Shown one piece after another: positions 25,894-34,636 of a stretch of 64,000 nucleotides of DNA. Numbering within the stretch: the first letter of the stretch is position 1; every line of letters begins with the position of its first letter. The notes beneath the pieces are model-generated. The model made no database searches, had not been told where the DNA came from, and saw only the letters and a list, made by a program, of their open reading frames with translations. Origin of the DNA: Paenarthrobacter aurescens TC1 (lineage in GTDB: Bacteria; Actinomycetota; Actinomycetes; Actinomycetales; Micrococcaceae); contig CP000474.1 in the NCBI GenBank assembly GCA_000014925.1, forward strand, positions 1,488,001 to 1,552,000, read 5' to 3'. The translations under genes and the position numbers were made by a program.

Positions 25894-26712
25894 TCAGAGC
25901 TTGGCGATGATCTCCGCCAGAAGCGTGGAGATCCGCTTGCCCGCTGCGTGTCCGGCTTCCAGGACTTCCGCGTGGCTCAAAGGAACCGGGCTGATGCCGG
26001 CTGCGAGGTTGGTGACCAGGGAGATACCGAAAACTTCCATGCCTGCATGGCGGCCGGCGATGGCTTCCAAGGCGGTGGACATGCCCACCAGGTCTGCGCC
26101 GATCCGCTTGGCGTATTGGACCTCTGCCGGAGTCTCGTAGTGGGGCCCCGTGAACTGCGCGTACACGCCCTCCTGCAGGGAGGAGTCGACTTCGCGGGCG
26201 AGCTCGCGGATCCGGGAGGAGTAGAGGTCGGTGAGGTCAACGAACGTTGCGCCCTCAAGGGGTGAGGTTGCGGTGAGGTTGATGTGGTCACTGATGAGAA
26301 CGGGTGTGCCCGGGGTCCAGTCTTCATTGAGCCCGCCGCAACCGTTGGTGAGGACCAGAGTCTTGCAACCGGCAGCCGCGGCCGTGCGGACGCCGTGGAC
26401 TACGGACCGTACACCCCGGCCTTCGTAGTAATGGGTCCGGGCGCCTAACACCAAGGCGCGCTTGCCCTCCTTGGTGAGGACGGAGCGGATGGTGCCAACA
26501 TGGCCCACCACCGCTGGTTTGTGGAAGCCCGGGACCTCGGATGCGTTCAATGTGGCGGTGGTTTCGCCGATCAGATCGGCAGCCTCCGCCCATCCGGATC
26601 CGAGCACCAGGGCCACGTCATGGGACTCGACGCCGGTCTCCGCGGCGATGAAGTCCGCGGCGGCCTTCGCGGCCTCAAAGGGGTCAGTGTTCATCAGCTC
26701 AGTGTTACTCAC
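25894..26712 (-). CDS. deoD: Purine nucleoside phosphorylase
   Basis: A 272-residue enzyme of the trimeric PNP class (mycobacterial DeoD/PNP-II type). It cleaves purine ribonucleosides and deoxyribonucleosides with phosphate, giving free base and (deoxy)ribose 1-phosphate for salvage. Visible signatures are VALVLGSGWAEAADLIGETT, GARTHYYEGRGVRSVVHGVR (the phosphate-binding RxHxYEG motif), LVLTNGCGGLNEDW and GADLVGMSTALEAIAGRHAG. A strong hairpin follows the gene. It is divergent from lpdA across about 100 bases. In related genomes pmmB sits next to it; here the fructan pair lies between. Confidence 0.94.
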   Translation of the reverse strand: MSNTELMNTDPFEAAKAAADFIAAETGVESHDVALVLGSGWAEAADLIGETTATLNASEVPGFHKPAVVGHVGTIRSVLTKEGKRALVLGARTHYYEGRGVRSVVHGVRTAAAAGCKTLVLTNGCGGLNEDWTPGTPVLISDHINLTATSPLEGATFVDLTDLYSSRIRELAREVDSSLQEGVYAQFTGPHYETPAEVQYAKRIGADLVGMSTALEAIAGRHAGMEVFGISLVTNLAAGISPVPLSHAEVLEAGHAAGKRISTLLAEIIAKL

Positions 26713-26815
26713 TGGTACAAGCTACCTTGCGGCTACAGCACTTTGGTAGGGACCCGGGTGGCGTGAGGTTCGGCTGGGTGGCAACCGGCGTGGCAATGAG
26801 CGAGAATTGAGGACT

Positions 26816-28225
26816 GTGACCACCCAAGTTGACTTTAGTGCCCCCCGTATCGCGATCCTGGGAGGTGGTCCCGGTGGATATGAAGCTGCCATGGTGGCCG
26901 CCTCGCTCGGCGCGCACGTCACGATCATCGAGCGGGCAGGCCTCGGCGGCTCCGCGGTGCTGACCGACGTCGTGCCTTCCAAAACCCTTATTGCCACCGC
27001 TGACCTCATGACCCGCGTCGGTGAGGCGGACGAACTCGGTGTGAAGTTCGACGGCGACGGTACGGCTTCGAAGCCCCGTGCCGACCTCAAGCACATCAAC
27101 GATCGCGTGCTTAATCTGGCTCATGGGCAGTCCGATGACATCCGTGCAGGCCTTGAGCGCCTGGGTGTGGAGATCGTTATTGGTTCCGGCAAACTGCTGG
27201 ACAACAACACTATCGAGGTCCTGACCATCGACGGAATCCGCACCATCGATGCCGATGCCATTCTGTTGGCTGTCGGCGCTCATCCGCGTGAACTCCCCAC
27301 CGCCAAGCCCGACGGCGAACGCATCCTCAACTGGGCGCAGATCTACAACCTGGACGAGCTTCCCGAAGAACTGATCGTAGTGGGTTCGGGCGTCACCGGT
27401 GCCGAGTTCGCATCCGCCTACAACGGCCTGGGCTCCAACGTCACGCTGATCTCCAGCCGCGACCAGGTTCTCCCGGGCGAGGACACGGACGCCGCCAAGC
27501 TGCTGGAAGGCGTCTTCGAACGTCGCGGCGTGCGCGTTCTGTCGAAGTCCCGTGCAAACGCAGTGGAGCGAACGGACGACGGCGTTAAGGTCACCTTGGG
27601 TGACGGATCGATCGTGACAGGTTCGCATTGCCTGGTATGTGTCGGCTCCATCCCCAACACCGCCGGCATCGGCCTCGAAGAAGCCGGCGTGACGCTCACA
27701 GAGTCCGGGCACATCAAGGTGGACGGCGTTTCCCGCACCACTGCCCCCAACATTTACGCTGCCGGCGACTGCACGGGTGTCTTCGCCCTGGCATCCGTTG
27801 CCGCCATGCAGGGCCGCATCGCGATCGCACACTTCATGGGCGACGGCGTGAAGCCGCTCAAGCTCAATCAAGTGGCGTCGAACATCTTCACGTCTCCGGA
27901 GATCGCCTCGGTGGGTGTTTCAGAAGCAGACCTCGCTTCGGGCAAGTACCAGGGCGACGTGGTGATGTTGTCCTTGCTGAGCAACGCCCGAGCCAAGATG
28001 CGCAACACCAAGGACGGCTTCGTCAAGATCATTGCACGCAAGGGATCCGGGACCGTAATTGGTGGCGTGGTGGTGGGCCCGAATGCTTCGGAGCTCATCT
28101 TCCCGATCTCCGTGGCTGTCACCCAGAAGCTCCACGTGGATGACGTAGCCAGCGCCTTCACGGTGTACCCGTCGCTGACCGGGTCCATCTCGGAGGCCGC
28201 GCGGCGCCTGCACGTGCACATGTAG
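26816..28225 (+). CDS. lpdA: NAD(P)H-quinone dehydrogenase of the LpdA type
   Basis: A flavoprotein disulfide reductase-family protein of about 469 residues. The FAD motif is RIAILGGGPGGYEAAMVAAS and the second Rossmann motif is IVVGSGVTGAEFASAYNGLG. IYAAGDCTGVFALASVAAMQ and the C-terminal dimerisation domain follow. The redox-active CxxxxC is missing: the equivalent position reads GLGGSAVLTDVVPSKT. This matches Mycobacterium tuberculosis LpdA (Rv3303c), which reduces quinones rather than lipoamide. The start is uncertain between GTG at 26816 and TTG at 26807; the GTG is only 2 bases from a GAGGA site. Confidence 0.9.
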   Translation: MTTQVDFSAPRIAILGGGPGGYEAAMVAASLGAHVTIIERAGLGGSAVLTDVVPSKTLIATADLMTRVGEADELGVKFDGDGTASKPRADLKHINDRVLNLAHGQSDDIRAGLERLGVEIVIGSGKLLDNNTIEVLTIDGIRTIDADAILLAVGAHPRELPTAKPDGERILNWAQIYNLDELPEELIVVGSGVTGAEFASAYNGLGSNVTLISSRDQVLPGEDTDAAKLLEGVFERRGVRVLSKSRANAVERTDDGVKVTLGDGSIVTGSHCLVCVGSIPNTAGIGLEEAGVTLTESGHIKVDGVSRTTAPNIYAAGDCTGVFALASVAAMQGRIAIAHFMGDGVKPLKLNQVASNIFTSPEIASVGVSEADLASGKYQGDVVMLSLLSNARAKMRNTKDGFVKIIARKGSGTVIGGVVVGPNASELIFPISVAVTQKLHVDDVASAFTVYPSLTGSISEAARRLHVHM

Positions 28226-28238
28226 CTCCAACGCCGGC

Positions 28239-28310
28239 GCCCGTTTCGGGGGTTCCCTGCTGATCATGCCGTGCGCACGGCACTCCTGGCAGGGAACCAT
28301 CGAAGCGGGC
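28239..28310. terminator. Bidirectional hairpin between lpdA and the MBL-fold gene
   Basis: Two 22-base arms, 28239-28260 and 28289-28310, pair at 19 of 22 positions. The loop holds a further small palindrome, GCCGTGCGCACGGC. It sits between two convergent genes and can terminate both. Confidence 0.75.
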
Positions 28311-28320
28311 TCCGCAGGCC

Positions 28321-29052
28321 CTACACTTGCAGCACGGCGAGGGCCTCAGTCAATGGCATATGCAGGGCAGTTCCGTGGCCTGGCAGGATCACCTTCGCCT
28401 GGACAGCAGCGAGGGAGCGTGCCGAAGCGAGCGCGGCGGCCGGGTCCGAGTGGTACATCCGGTGCAACATCTGCGGGCCGGACGTGGTGCTGATCGGGTG
28501 GCCGCTGACGAACGAGTCGCCCACGGCGATCGCCCCGGCTGTTGGCAGCAGCAGGGCCACGTTGCCGGGGGTGTGCCCGGGTAGAAGGATCGCTTGGGGC
28601 TGCCCCGGAAGGTCCTTGAGCTTTTCGGGCGTCCAGGCTTCGGCGTGCGTGGCCGGCTCTGCCTGAAGGGCCTTGGCCTTGATGACGTGCAGCATCCACC
28701 GGAACACCGTGGGACGCCAGGCCCTGACGAGGACCTGCCCGAACGTGACCTGGTGCTTCTCCTTGCCCTGAACGTGGGCAAGTTCCTCGGGGGAGCAGAG
28801 GATGGGTGTCCCAAAGGTCCGGGAGAAGTAAGCCGCGGATCCTGTATGGTCCACGTGTCCATGCGTGATCAACATTGCCTTGGCGTCGGCGGGATCGAGT
28901 CCGAGCCCTCGGATGGACTCTAGGACAAGCTCGCGGTCCGCCGGATAGCCGCCGTCGATCAACATGAAGCCTGAAGCGTCACGGACAATGAGCCAGTTGG
29001 ACGCAGGCCCCTCAACAAAATGGACGCCGGGCGCGGGTTCGGATACCTTCAC
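28321..29052 (-). CDS. MBL-fold metallo-hydrolase
   Basis: A 243-residue metallo-beta-lactamase fold protein. The metal-binding HxHxDH motif is at residues 64-69 (LITHGHVDHTGSAAYF). Further ligands are visible in LLPGHTPGNVALLL, AVGDSFVSG and ILPGHGTALHMPL. The family hydrolyses thioesters, lactones or similar substrates with a dinuclear zinc or iron centre; the substrate is not evident. The gene lies alone between hairpins, convergent with lpdA and downstream of the nitrate reductase operon on the same strand. Confidence 0.85.
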   Translation of the reverse strand: MKVSEPAPGVHFVEGPASNWLIVRDASGFMLIDGGYPADRELVLESIRGLGLDPADAKAMLITHGHVDHTGSAAYFSRTFGTPILCSPEELAHVQGKEKHQVTFGQVLVRAWRPTVFRWMLHVIKAKALQAEPATHAEAWTPEKLKDLPGQPQAILLPGHTPGNVALLLPTAGAIAVGDSFVSGHPISTTSGPQMLHRMYHSDPAAALASARSLAAVQAKVILPGHGTALHMPLTEALAVLQV

Positions 29053-29082
29053 TCGGGAATTCTAAACCAGCGAGATCGCCGG

Positions 29083-29127
29083 AAAGCTGCGAGACCGCGG
29101 TTCCGGACCGGCGATTTCGCAGCCTTT
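29083..29127 (-). terminator. Hairpin downstream of nasB
   Basis: AAAGCTGCGA (29083-29092) pairs with TCGCAGCCTTT (29117-29127) with one bulged base. An alternative stem, CGAGATCGCCGG with CCGGCGATTTCG, overlaps it. It lies about 45 bases past the nasB stop. Confidence 0.5.
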
Positions 29128-29170
29128 CAGGGTGCTGGCAACTGTACGACGTAGAGGGGGCTATGCGGCC

Positions 29171-30736
29171 TCAGGCGGCAGCCGCTTGGAAATGTTTTTC
29201 GATGATCCCCTTGATGTCCTCGTGGCAGCCCCCGCAGCCTGTTCCGGCGCGGGTGGCCTTGGAGACCTCGCCCACTGTGCTGCAGCCCTCCACCACGGAA
29301 GTCTCGATGCTGGCCGCGCTCACTCCGGCGCAGCGGCACACGGTCCGCTGGGGATCGTTGCTGGTGGCGGCTCCGGCATCGAGTTGGTCGGGTCCATCCA
29401 AGCGGAGCAGCAGGGACCGGTCAGCGGGCAGCTCCGAGGAACGCTCGAAGAGCACCACAAGCTCAGCAGCGGTCCGGGGCATGCCCACCGCTACCAAGCC
29501 TTCCAGCACTCCGCCGCGGGTGGTCATCTTCACGTAGCGGCCGTGTTCAGGATCAGCCCACTGGGAGATCTGCCGGCGGGCACGCCCGGACGCGGCACCG
29601 GCTTCCAGGAGCTCCTCATCCCAAGGATCGGCCTGGTTGTCGCCTGCCACCGCAAGATTGATGCCCCGCGCCTTCAAGACCACCACTCCGGGCTTCTCCA
29701 TGGGCAGGGCTTCCAGTGCCTCGGCGGCGGCCTGGCCGTCACGGGCCAGGACCACGAGGTACTCAGCCAACCATTCGGCCTGACGCCAACCAGGACCCAC
29801 CAAACCTGAGGGCCCGCCGGCTGTTCGGCACTCGACACAGGCAGCATCCGGGCACCGCACTTCCGCGCAGTCTCCAATCGCGAACATGTGGGGCTCGTGA
29901 TAGGCCCGCAGATGGTGGTCCACCAGGATTCCGGACCCCACAGGAAGGCCACAGCCCTCAGCCAGTTCAATGCGGGGGCGGACGCCACAGGACAACACCA
30001 GCAGGTCGCCGTCGATCGCGGAGCCGTCATCCAGCAGCAGAGCGGAGAAGCTGCCGCCGGGACCAGCCGTTTCCACGCCTGTAGAACGCGCGTTGCCGGC
30101 TATCCGGACGCCGCCGGCGCGCAGGCTGCTGGTGAGCACGGAGCCACTGCCGCGGTCGATGCTGCGCCCCAGCGGGAAGGGACCGTTGTGAACCACAGTG
30201 GCCTGCGCGCCTTCTTCGGCGGCCGCGAGCGCAGTCTCCAGGCCCAGCACGCCGCCGCCAAGCACCACCACTCGCTTGCCGTCAGCGACGGCGGCACGGA
30301 CCACGGCTGCGTCCTTCAGATCGCGCAAAGCAGTAACGCCGGCTGGAAGCACAGGTCCGGAAGGATCCGGGTTGAGTCCGGTCAGGTTAGGAATCACGGG
30401 ACGGGACCCGGTAGCGAACACCAGACGGTCGTAGTGTTCAGTGCTGCCATCGGACAGCGCTACGTTCTGGCGGGCACGGTCGATCCTTTTGACCTTCACG
30501 CCCAACCGCACTTCCACGCCGTCGGACTCCAATTCGGACGCATCAGCCATGGCCAAAGCCTCGGCAGTGGTGCGGCCGACAGCGAGTTCAGCCACCATGA
30601 CGCGGTTATAGGCAGCATCGCTTTCCTGCCCGATGACCAGCAACTGCACCAGCCCGGTGCGGACAGCGGGGAGCAGTTCGTCCACGAGCCGGGCAGCGAC
30701 CGGCCCGAATCCAACAACAACAATGCGCTCGCTCAT
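29171..30736 (-). CDS. nasB: Nitrate reductase electron-transfer subunit (NasB-like FAD/[2Fe-2S] protein)
   Basis: A 521-residue protein resembling the N-terminal half of NirB. It has an FAD motif at the start (RIVVVGFGPVAARLVDELLP), an NAD(P)H motif (VVVLGGGVLGLETALAAAEE) and a C-terminal BFD-like [2Fe-2S] domain with CRCAG and GTGCGGCHEDIKG. It has no siroheme domain. Its position directly behind the molybdenum subunit, with a 4-base ATGA overlap, makes it the likely NAD(P)H-to-nitrate-reductase electron donor, as NasB is in Bacillus. It is the last gene of narK-narB-nasB. Confidence 0.88.
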   Translation of the reverse strand: MSERIVVVGFGPVAARLVDELLPAVRTGLVQLLVIGQESDAAYNRVMVAELAVGRTTAEALAMADASELESDGVEVRLGVKVKRIDRARQNVALSDGSTEHYDRLVFATGSRPVIPNLTGLNPDPSGPVLPAGVTALRDLKDAAVVRAAVADGKRVVVLGGGVLGLETALAAAEEGAQATVVHNGPFPLGRSIDRGSGSVLTSSLRAGGVRIAGNARSTGVETAGPGGSFSALLLDDGSAIDGDLLVLSCGVRPRIELAEGCGLPVGSGILVDHHLRAYHEPHMFAIGDCAEVRCPDAACVECRTAGGPSGLVGPGWRQAEWLAEYLVVLARDGQAAAEALEALPMEKPGVVVLKARGINLAVAGDNQADPWDEELLEAGAASGRARRQISQWADPEHGRYVKMTTRGGVLEGLVAVGMPRTAAELVVLFERSSELPADRSLLLRLDGPDQLDAGAATSNDPQRTVCRCAGVSAASIETSVVEGCSTVGEVSKATRAGTGCGGCHEDIKGIIEKHFQAAAA

Positions 30737-32931
30737 GATGCCTCCTTGACGTGCAGTGGCAGCCGCGTGCCCTCAGGGACGGTGTAAGAGTGCGGGTCCT
30801 GGGTGGAAACCGCGCGCCGGACCCATACCCGGCTCGTCTTGAACTCCGGCATACCGGAAATGGGATCTGTGGCCGCCTCCGTGAGGCGGTTGGCGTTTTC
30901 CTGGCCGGGGAAGTGGAACGGCAGAAAGACGGTGTCCGGGCGGACCGAGTTGCTGAGCTCGGCACGGCAAAGCACTTCGCCGCGCTGGTTCGTGACGGTG
31001 GCGTAGTCGCCGTCGGCAATGCCGCGCGAGGCCGCCGTAGCCGGGTGAATAAGGAGCCGGGCCTGGGGCTGCGATGCGAGGAGTTCGCTCACGCGGCGCG
31101 TCTGGGCGCCGGACTGGTAGTGCTCCAGAAGCCTGCCGGTGGCAAGGGCCAGTGAGTCGTCCGCAAAGGAACGGACAGCCCGCTTGGACGGGGTCACCGG
31201 CACCATGACGGCCCGGCCGTCAGCATGGGCGAATCCGTCGCCGAACAGCCTGGGGGTACCAGTGCTGCCCACCGGATACGGCCAGTAGGCAGCTTCGCCG
31301 CGGTCCAGCATGGCGTAATCGATGCCCGAGTAGTCAGCCAGGCCGCCAGCAGAAGCCAAGCGCAGCTCTTCGAAGACGGTCTCGGGGTCATCGCTGAACG
31401 TTGAAGGAGCGTCAAGCATCCCGGCAAGCCGGGCCATGAGCCACAACTCGCTGCGGACACCCGGGGGAGGGGTTAGCGCGCGGCGGCGACGAATCACACG
31501 CCCTTCAAGGTTGGTGAGCGTTCCTTCTTCCTCGGCCCACTGCGTGACCGGCAGAACCAAATCCGCTTCGGCAGCCGTCTCGGACATGAAGAAGTCGCAG
31601 ACCACCAGGAAGTCCAGGCTGCGGAGCCCCTGGATCACTGCATTGGTATCAGGAGCGGACACCACCACATTGGCGCCGTGCACGAAAAGGCAACGGACGC
31701 CGTCGGGCTTTCCGAGCGACTTGAGAAGTTCGACGGCGGGCAGGCCGGGTCCGGGGATCAACGACTCGTCGACGCCCCACACGCCGGCGACGTGGGCGCG
31801 CGCAGCGGGATCGGTGATCTTGCGGTAGCCGGGAAGCTGATCAGCCTTTTGGCCGTGCTCGCGGCCGCCTTGGCCGTTGCCCTGGCCAGTCAACGTGCCG
31901 TAGCCGCTGCGGGCCGAGCCGGGGAGACCAAGGAGAAGGCTGAGGTTGATGGCTGCGGTGGCGGTGTCCGTGCCGTCCACGTGCTGTTCCACGCCACGGC
32001 CGCTGAGGATGTAGCTGCCACCGTCGCGGGCCCCTTGGGCGAGCCGGCGTGCGGTTTCGCGGATAAGGGTGGCCGGTACGCCGGTGATGGACTGGACGCG
32101 CTCCGGCCAGAAAGCATTGAGGCTGCGCACCACGGCTGCGTAACCGCTGGTGTTCTTCTCGATGTACGAGGCGTCGGCGAGTCCCTCGTGCACCACCACG
32201 TGGCTGATGCCCAAAAGGAGCGCCAAATCGGTGCCGGGCGTCGGCTGCAGGTGGAGGCCGCCGCCGTCGCCCGTGAAAGCAGCAGTAGCCGAGCGTCGAG
32301 GGTCCACAACGATCAGCCCGCCGGCGTCGCGGGCGCTTTGCAGGTGCTGGACGAACGGAGGCATGGTCTCGGCAACGTTGGAACCGAGCATGAGGATCAC
32401 GGACGCGGTGTCCAGGTCCGTGACGGGGAAGGGGAGGCCGCGGTCCACGCCGAACGCCCGGTTGCCTGCAGCCGCGGCCGAAGACATGCAGAACCGGCCG
32501 TTGTAATCGATCCTTGACGTGCGCAGGGCCAGCCGGGCGAACTTGCCCAGCATGTACGCCTTCTCATTGGTGAGGCCGCCGCCGCCGAAGACTCCGACGG
32601 CGTCGTTCCCGTACTGCTGCTGGGTGTCTCTGACGGCGGCCGTGATGAGCATGAGCGCCTGGTCCCAGGAGATGGGCTGGTGCACGCCGTCCGATCCCTT
32701 GAGCATCGGCTCCGTGACGCGCCCGTTGTGACGCAACAACGACGCCGATGTCCAGCCTTTGCGGCACAGCCCGCCCCGGTTAGTGGGGAAGTCACGCCCG
32801 GAAACTTCCAGGGGCGCGGCGGGTGCTGCGTCCGGCGCGGGCACTACCCCGGCTGCAGGTGCAGCCGGGGTCAGCGTCATGGCGCACTGGAGCGCGCAGT
32901 AGGGGCAGTGGGTATCGGCGCCGTTGGGCAT
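30733..32931 (-). CDS. narB: Assimilatory nitrate reductase, molybdopterin catalytic subunit
   Basis: A 732-residue molybdopterin oxidoreductase that reduces nitrate to nitrite in the cytoplasm. The N-terminal [4Fe-4S] cluster is formed by C9, C12 and C16 (THCPYCALQC) and C56 in RGGLCRKGW. The cofactor-binding part has GRFCMSSAAAAGNRAFGVDR, VILMLGSNVAETMPPFVQHL and WAEEEGTLTNLEGRVIRRRR. A C-terminal molydop-binding domain ends the protein. No Tat signal is present, as expected for an assimilatory enzyme. The gene starts exactly where narK ends and overlaps nasB by 4 bases. Confidence 0.92.
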   Translation of the reverse strand: MPNGADTHCPYCALQCAMTLTPAAPAAGVVPAPDAAPAAPLEVSGRDFPTNRGGLCRKGWTSASLLRHNGRVTEPMLKGSDGVHQPISWDQALMLITAAVRDTQQQYGNDAVGVFGGGGLTNEKAYMLGKFARLALRTSRIDYNGRFCMSSAAAAGNRAFGVDRGLPFPVTDLDTASVILMLGSNVAETMPPFVQHLQSARDAGGLIVVDPRRSATAAFTGDGGGLHLQPTPGTDLALLLGISHVVVHEGLADASYIEKNTSGYAAVVRSLNAFWPERVQSITGVPATLIRETARRLAQGARDGGSYILSGRGVEQHVDGTDTATAAINLSLLLGLPGSARSGYGTLTGQGNGQGGREHGQKADQLPGYRKITDPAARAHVAGVWGVDESLIPGPGLPAVELLKSLGKPDGVRCLFVHGANVVVSAPDTNAVIQGLRSLDFLVVCDFFMSETAAEADLVLPVTQWAEEEGTLTNLEGRVIRRRRALTPPPGVRSELWLMARLAGMLDAPSTFSDDPETVFEELRLASAGGLADYSGIDYAMLDRGEAAYWPYPVGSTGTPRLFGDGFAHADGRAVMVPVTPSKRAVRSFADDSLALATGRLLEHYQSGAQTRRVSELLASQPQARLLIHPATAASRGIADGDYATVTNQRGEVLCRAELSNSVRPDTVFLPFHFPGQENANRLTEAATDPISGMPEFKTSRVWVRRAVSTQDPHSYTVPEGTRLPLHVKEAS

Positions 32932-34344
32932 CTAGATGTGTCCGATCGTGTTGCGCTTCTGGGCGGGGCGGATGTAGCAGACCCAGCAGACGGTGAGCAT
33001 CAGGACGTAGGCTCCAACGAATCCGTAGAACGCCGGTGTGTAGGAGCCGCTGGCGCTGTTGGAGGCATTGAGCACCTGAGGGATGACGAAGCCGCCGTAG
33101 GCGCCGATCGCGGAGATCAGGCCCAACGAGGAAGAAGCGAGCCGTGCGGTGGTGGCGCTCGTGGCGCCTGAACGGGCTGCTCGGCTGGACGTTGCAAAGA
33201 TGACCGGGATCATGCGGTACGTCGCGCCGTTTCCAAAGCCGCTGGCCAGGAAGAGTAGCAGGAAGAGGGTGAGGAAGAGCCAGAAGTTCTTCAGTGGCAG
33301 GGTCCAGATCATGGTCAGGGTGATGACGGCCATGGAGGCGAACGAGGCGATGGTCATCCGGGCGCCACCCATACGGTCGGCCATGCGTCCGCCGTAGGGA
33401 CGGGCCAAGGAGCCGACCAGCGGGCCGAGGAATGCAAGGGACAATGCAACGGCACCGACGTGGATGGAGGAGAAGTCCGGGAAGTAGTCCTTGATCAGCT
33501 TGGGGAAGACGCCCGCGAAGCCGATGAATGAGCCGAACGTACCGATGTAGAGGAACGCCATGATCCACAGGTGCGGTTCCTTGAGGGCGGCCAGGGAACC
33601 GGCCACATCACCCTTGGCGCTGGTGAGGTTGTTCATGTACTTGTAGGCGCCGAAAGCGGCGATGATGATCAGTGGGATCCAGATGATGCCCGCCATCGGC
33701 AGGTTGACGGTCCCGGCAGCCAGCAAGGTGATGGCGATGGGGACAACAAGCTGTGCGACGGCTGCACCAAGGTTTCCGCCGGCCGCGTTCAGGCCCAGCG
33801 CCCAACCCTTTTCGCGGGCAGGGTAGAAGAAGGTGATGTTGGCCATGGAGCTGGCGAAGTTGCCGCCACCGAAGCCGGCGAGTGCGGCCATGAGGAGCAT
33901 GACACCGAAGGGCGTCTCCGGGTTGGACACACAGATGGCAAGGCCTGTGGTGGGGATCAGGAGCAGGAGCGCCGAGACGATGGTCCAGTTCCGGCCACCG
34001 AACTTGGGAACCATGAACGTGTAGGGGATTCGGAGTGTTGCGCCTACGAGGCTGGGGATGGAGATGAGCCAGAAGATCTGGTTGGTGTCGAACGTGAAGC
34101 CTGCTGCGGGGAGCTGGACCACCACGATGGACCACAGCTGCCAGACGACGAAGCCGAGGAATTCGGCGAAGATCGACCAGTAGAGATTGCGCTTGGCGAT
34201 GGACCGGCCTTCGGCTTCCCACTGGCCCTTGTCTTCGGCGTCCCAGTTGGCAATCCAGCGGCCGGGGCGGTGCTCAAGGGTGGGGGTGGCGGTGGCAGTG
34301 GACTGGACGGGGGCCAGTTCTTCTGCGGAGCGGTCAACAGTCAC
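32932..34344 (-). CDS. narK: Nitrate/nitrite transporter, NarK family (MFS)
   Basis: A 470-residue protein with about 12 membrane segments. The nitrate-porter signature GFGGGNFASSMANITFFYPA is present, together with the second motif region AAGGNLGAAVAQLVVPIAIT. It imports nitrate for the assimilatory reductase encoded next. It is the first gene of narK-narB-nasB and is divergent from the MHS transporter. The first 45 residues are hydrophilic and cytoplasmic. The upstream 290 bases were scanned for GlnR-like boxes as seen at nirB, and no convincing array was found. Confidence 0.92.
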   Translation of the reverse strand: MTVDRSAEELAPVQSTATATPTLEHRPGRWIANWDAEDKGQWEAEGRSIAKRNLYWSIFAEFLGFVVWQLWSIVVVQLPAAGFTFDTNQIFWLISIPSLVGATLRIPYTFMVPKFGGRNWTIVSALLLLIPTTGLAICVSNPETPFGVMLLMAALAGFGGGNFASSMANITFFYPAREKGWALGLNAAGGNLGAAVAQLVVPIAITLLAAGTVNLPMAGIIWIPLIIIAAFGAYKYMNNLTSAKGDVAGSLAALKEPHLWIMAFLYIGTFGSFIGFAGVFPKLIKDYFPDFSSIHVGAVALSLAFLGPLVGSLARPYGGRMADRMGGARMTIASFASMAVITLTMIWTLPLKNFWLFLTLFLLLFLASGFGNGATYRMIPVIFATSSRAARSGATSATTARLASSSLGLISAIGAYGGFVIPQVLNASNSASGSYTPAFYGFVGAYVLMLTVCWVCYIRPAQKRNTIGHI

Positions 34345-34636
34345 GGAGTGCCTCCTTGGTGGGGGACGTTGTTATTCCAAGGTAGGTTTCGCGCATTTCG
34401 TGGACGGGCGCCGTTTGTAAACGTGCTGTGACATTTCCCTATCGGCGGGGTCACCGGCGCGTGAGGCAATGGTGAGGTAATGTGGCGCGGACCACAAGGT
34501 GAGATTTTCTTGCATGTCCGCATGTTGGACTTGGTTGTCCGGTCAATGGACAGCGGGAACTATTATTGAACTCTCGAATAATCCGTCGCCGGTAGGTTCT
34601 GGGGCATCGGCCGGCGCAAAAGAAAGCTGCAAATAC
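34345..34636. promoter_or_regulatory. Divergent promoter region between narK and the MHS transporter gene
   Basis: A 292-base non-coding region. Two inverted repeats lie on the transporter side: TGTCC/GGACA with a 7-base spacer at 34536-34552, and ATTATT/AATAAT with a 9-base spacer at 34562-34582. The second sits about 55 bases upstream of the transporter start. They may be operators, but no regulator can be named. Confidence 0.35.

Noticed and set aside
26705..27871. A 388-codon minus-strand frame opposite lpdA
   Set aside because: It is antisense to lpdA, whose FAD and NAD(P) motifs are clear, and has no domain of its own.
34345..34498. A GlnR-like site upstream of narK
   Set aside because: Isolated GTTTC and GTGAC words occur, but not in the 11-base phase seen at nirB.
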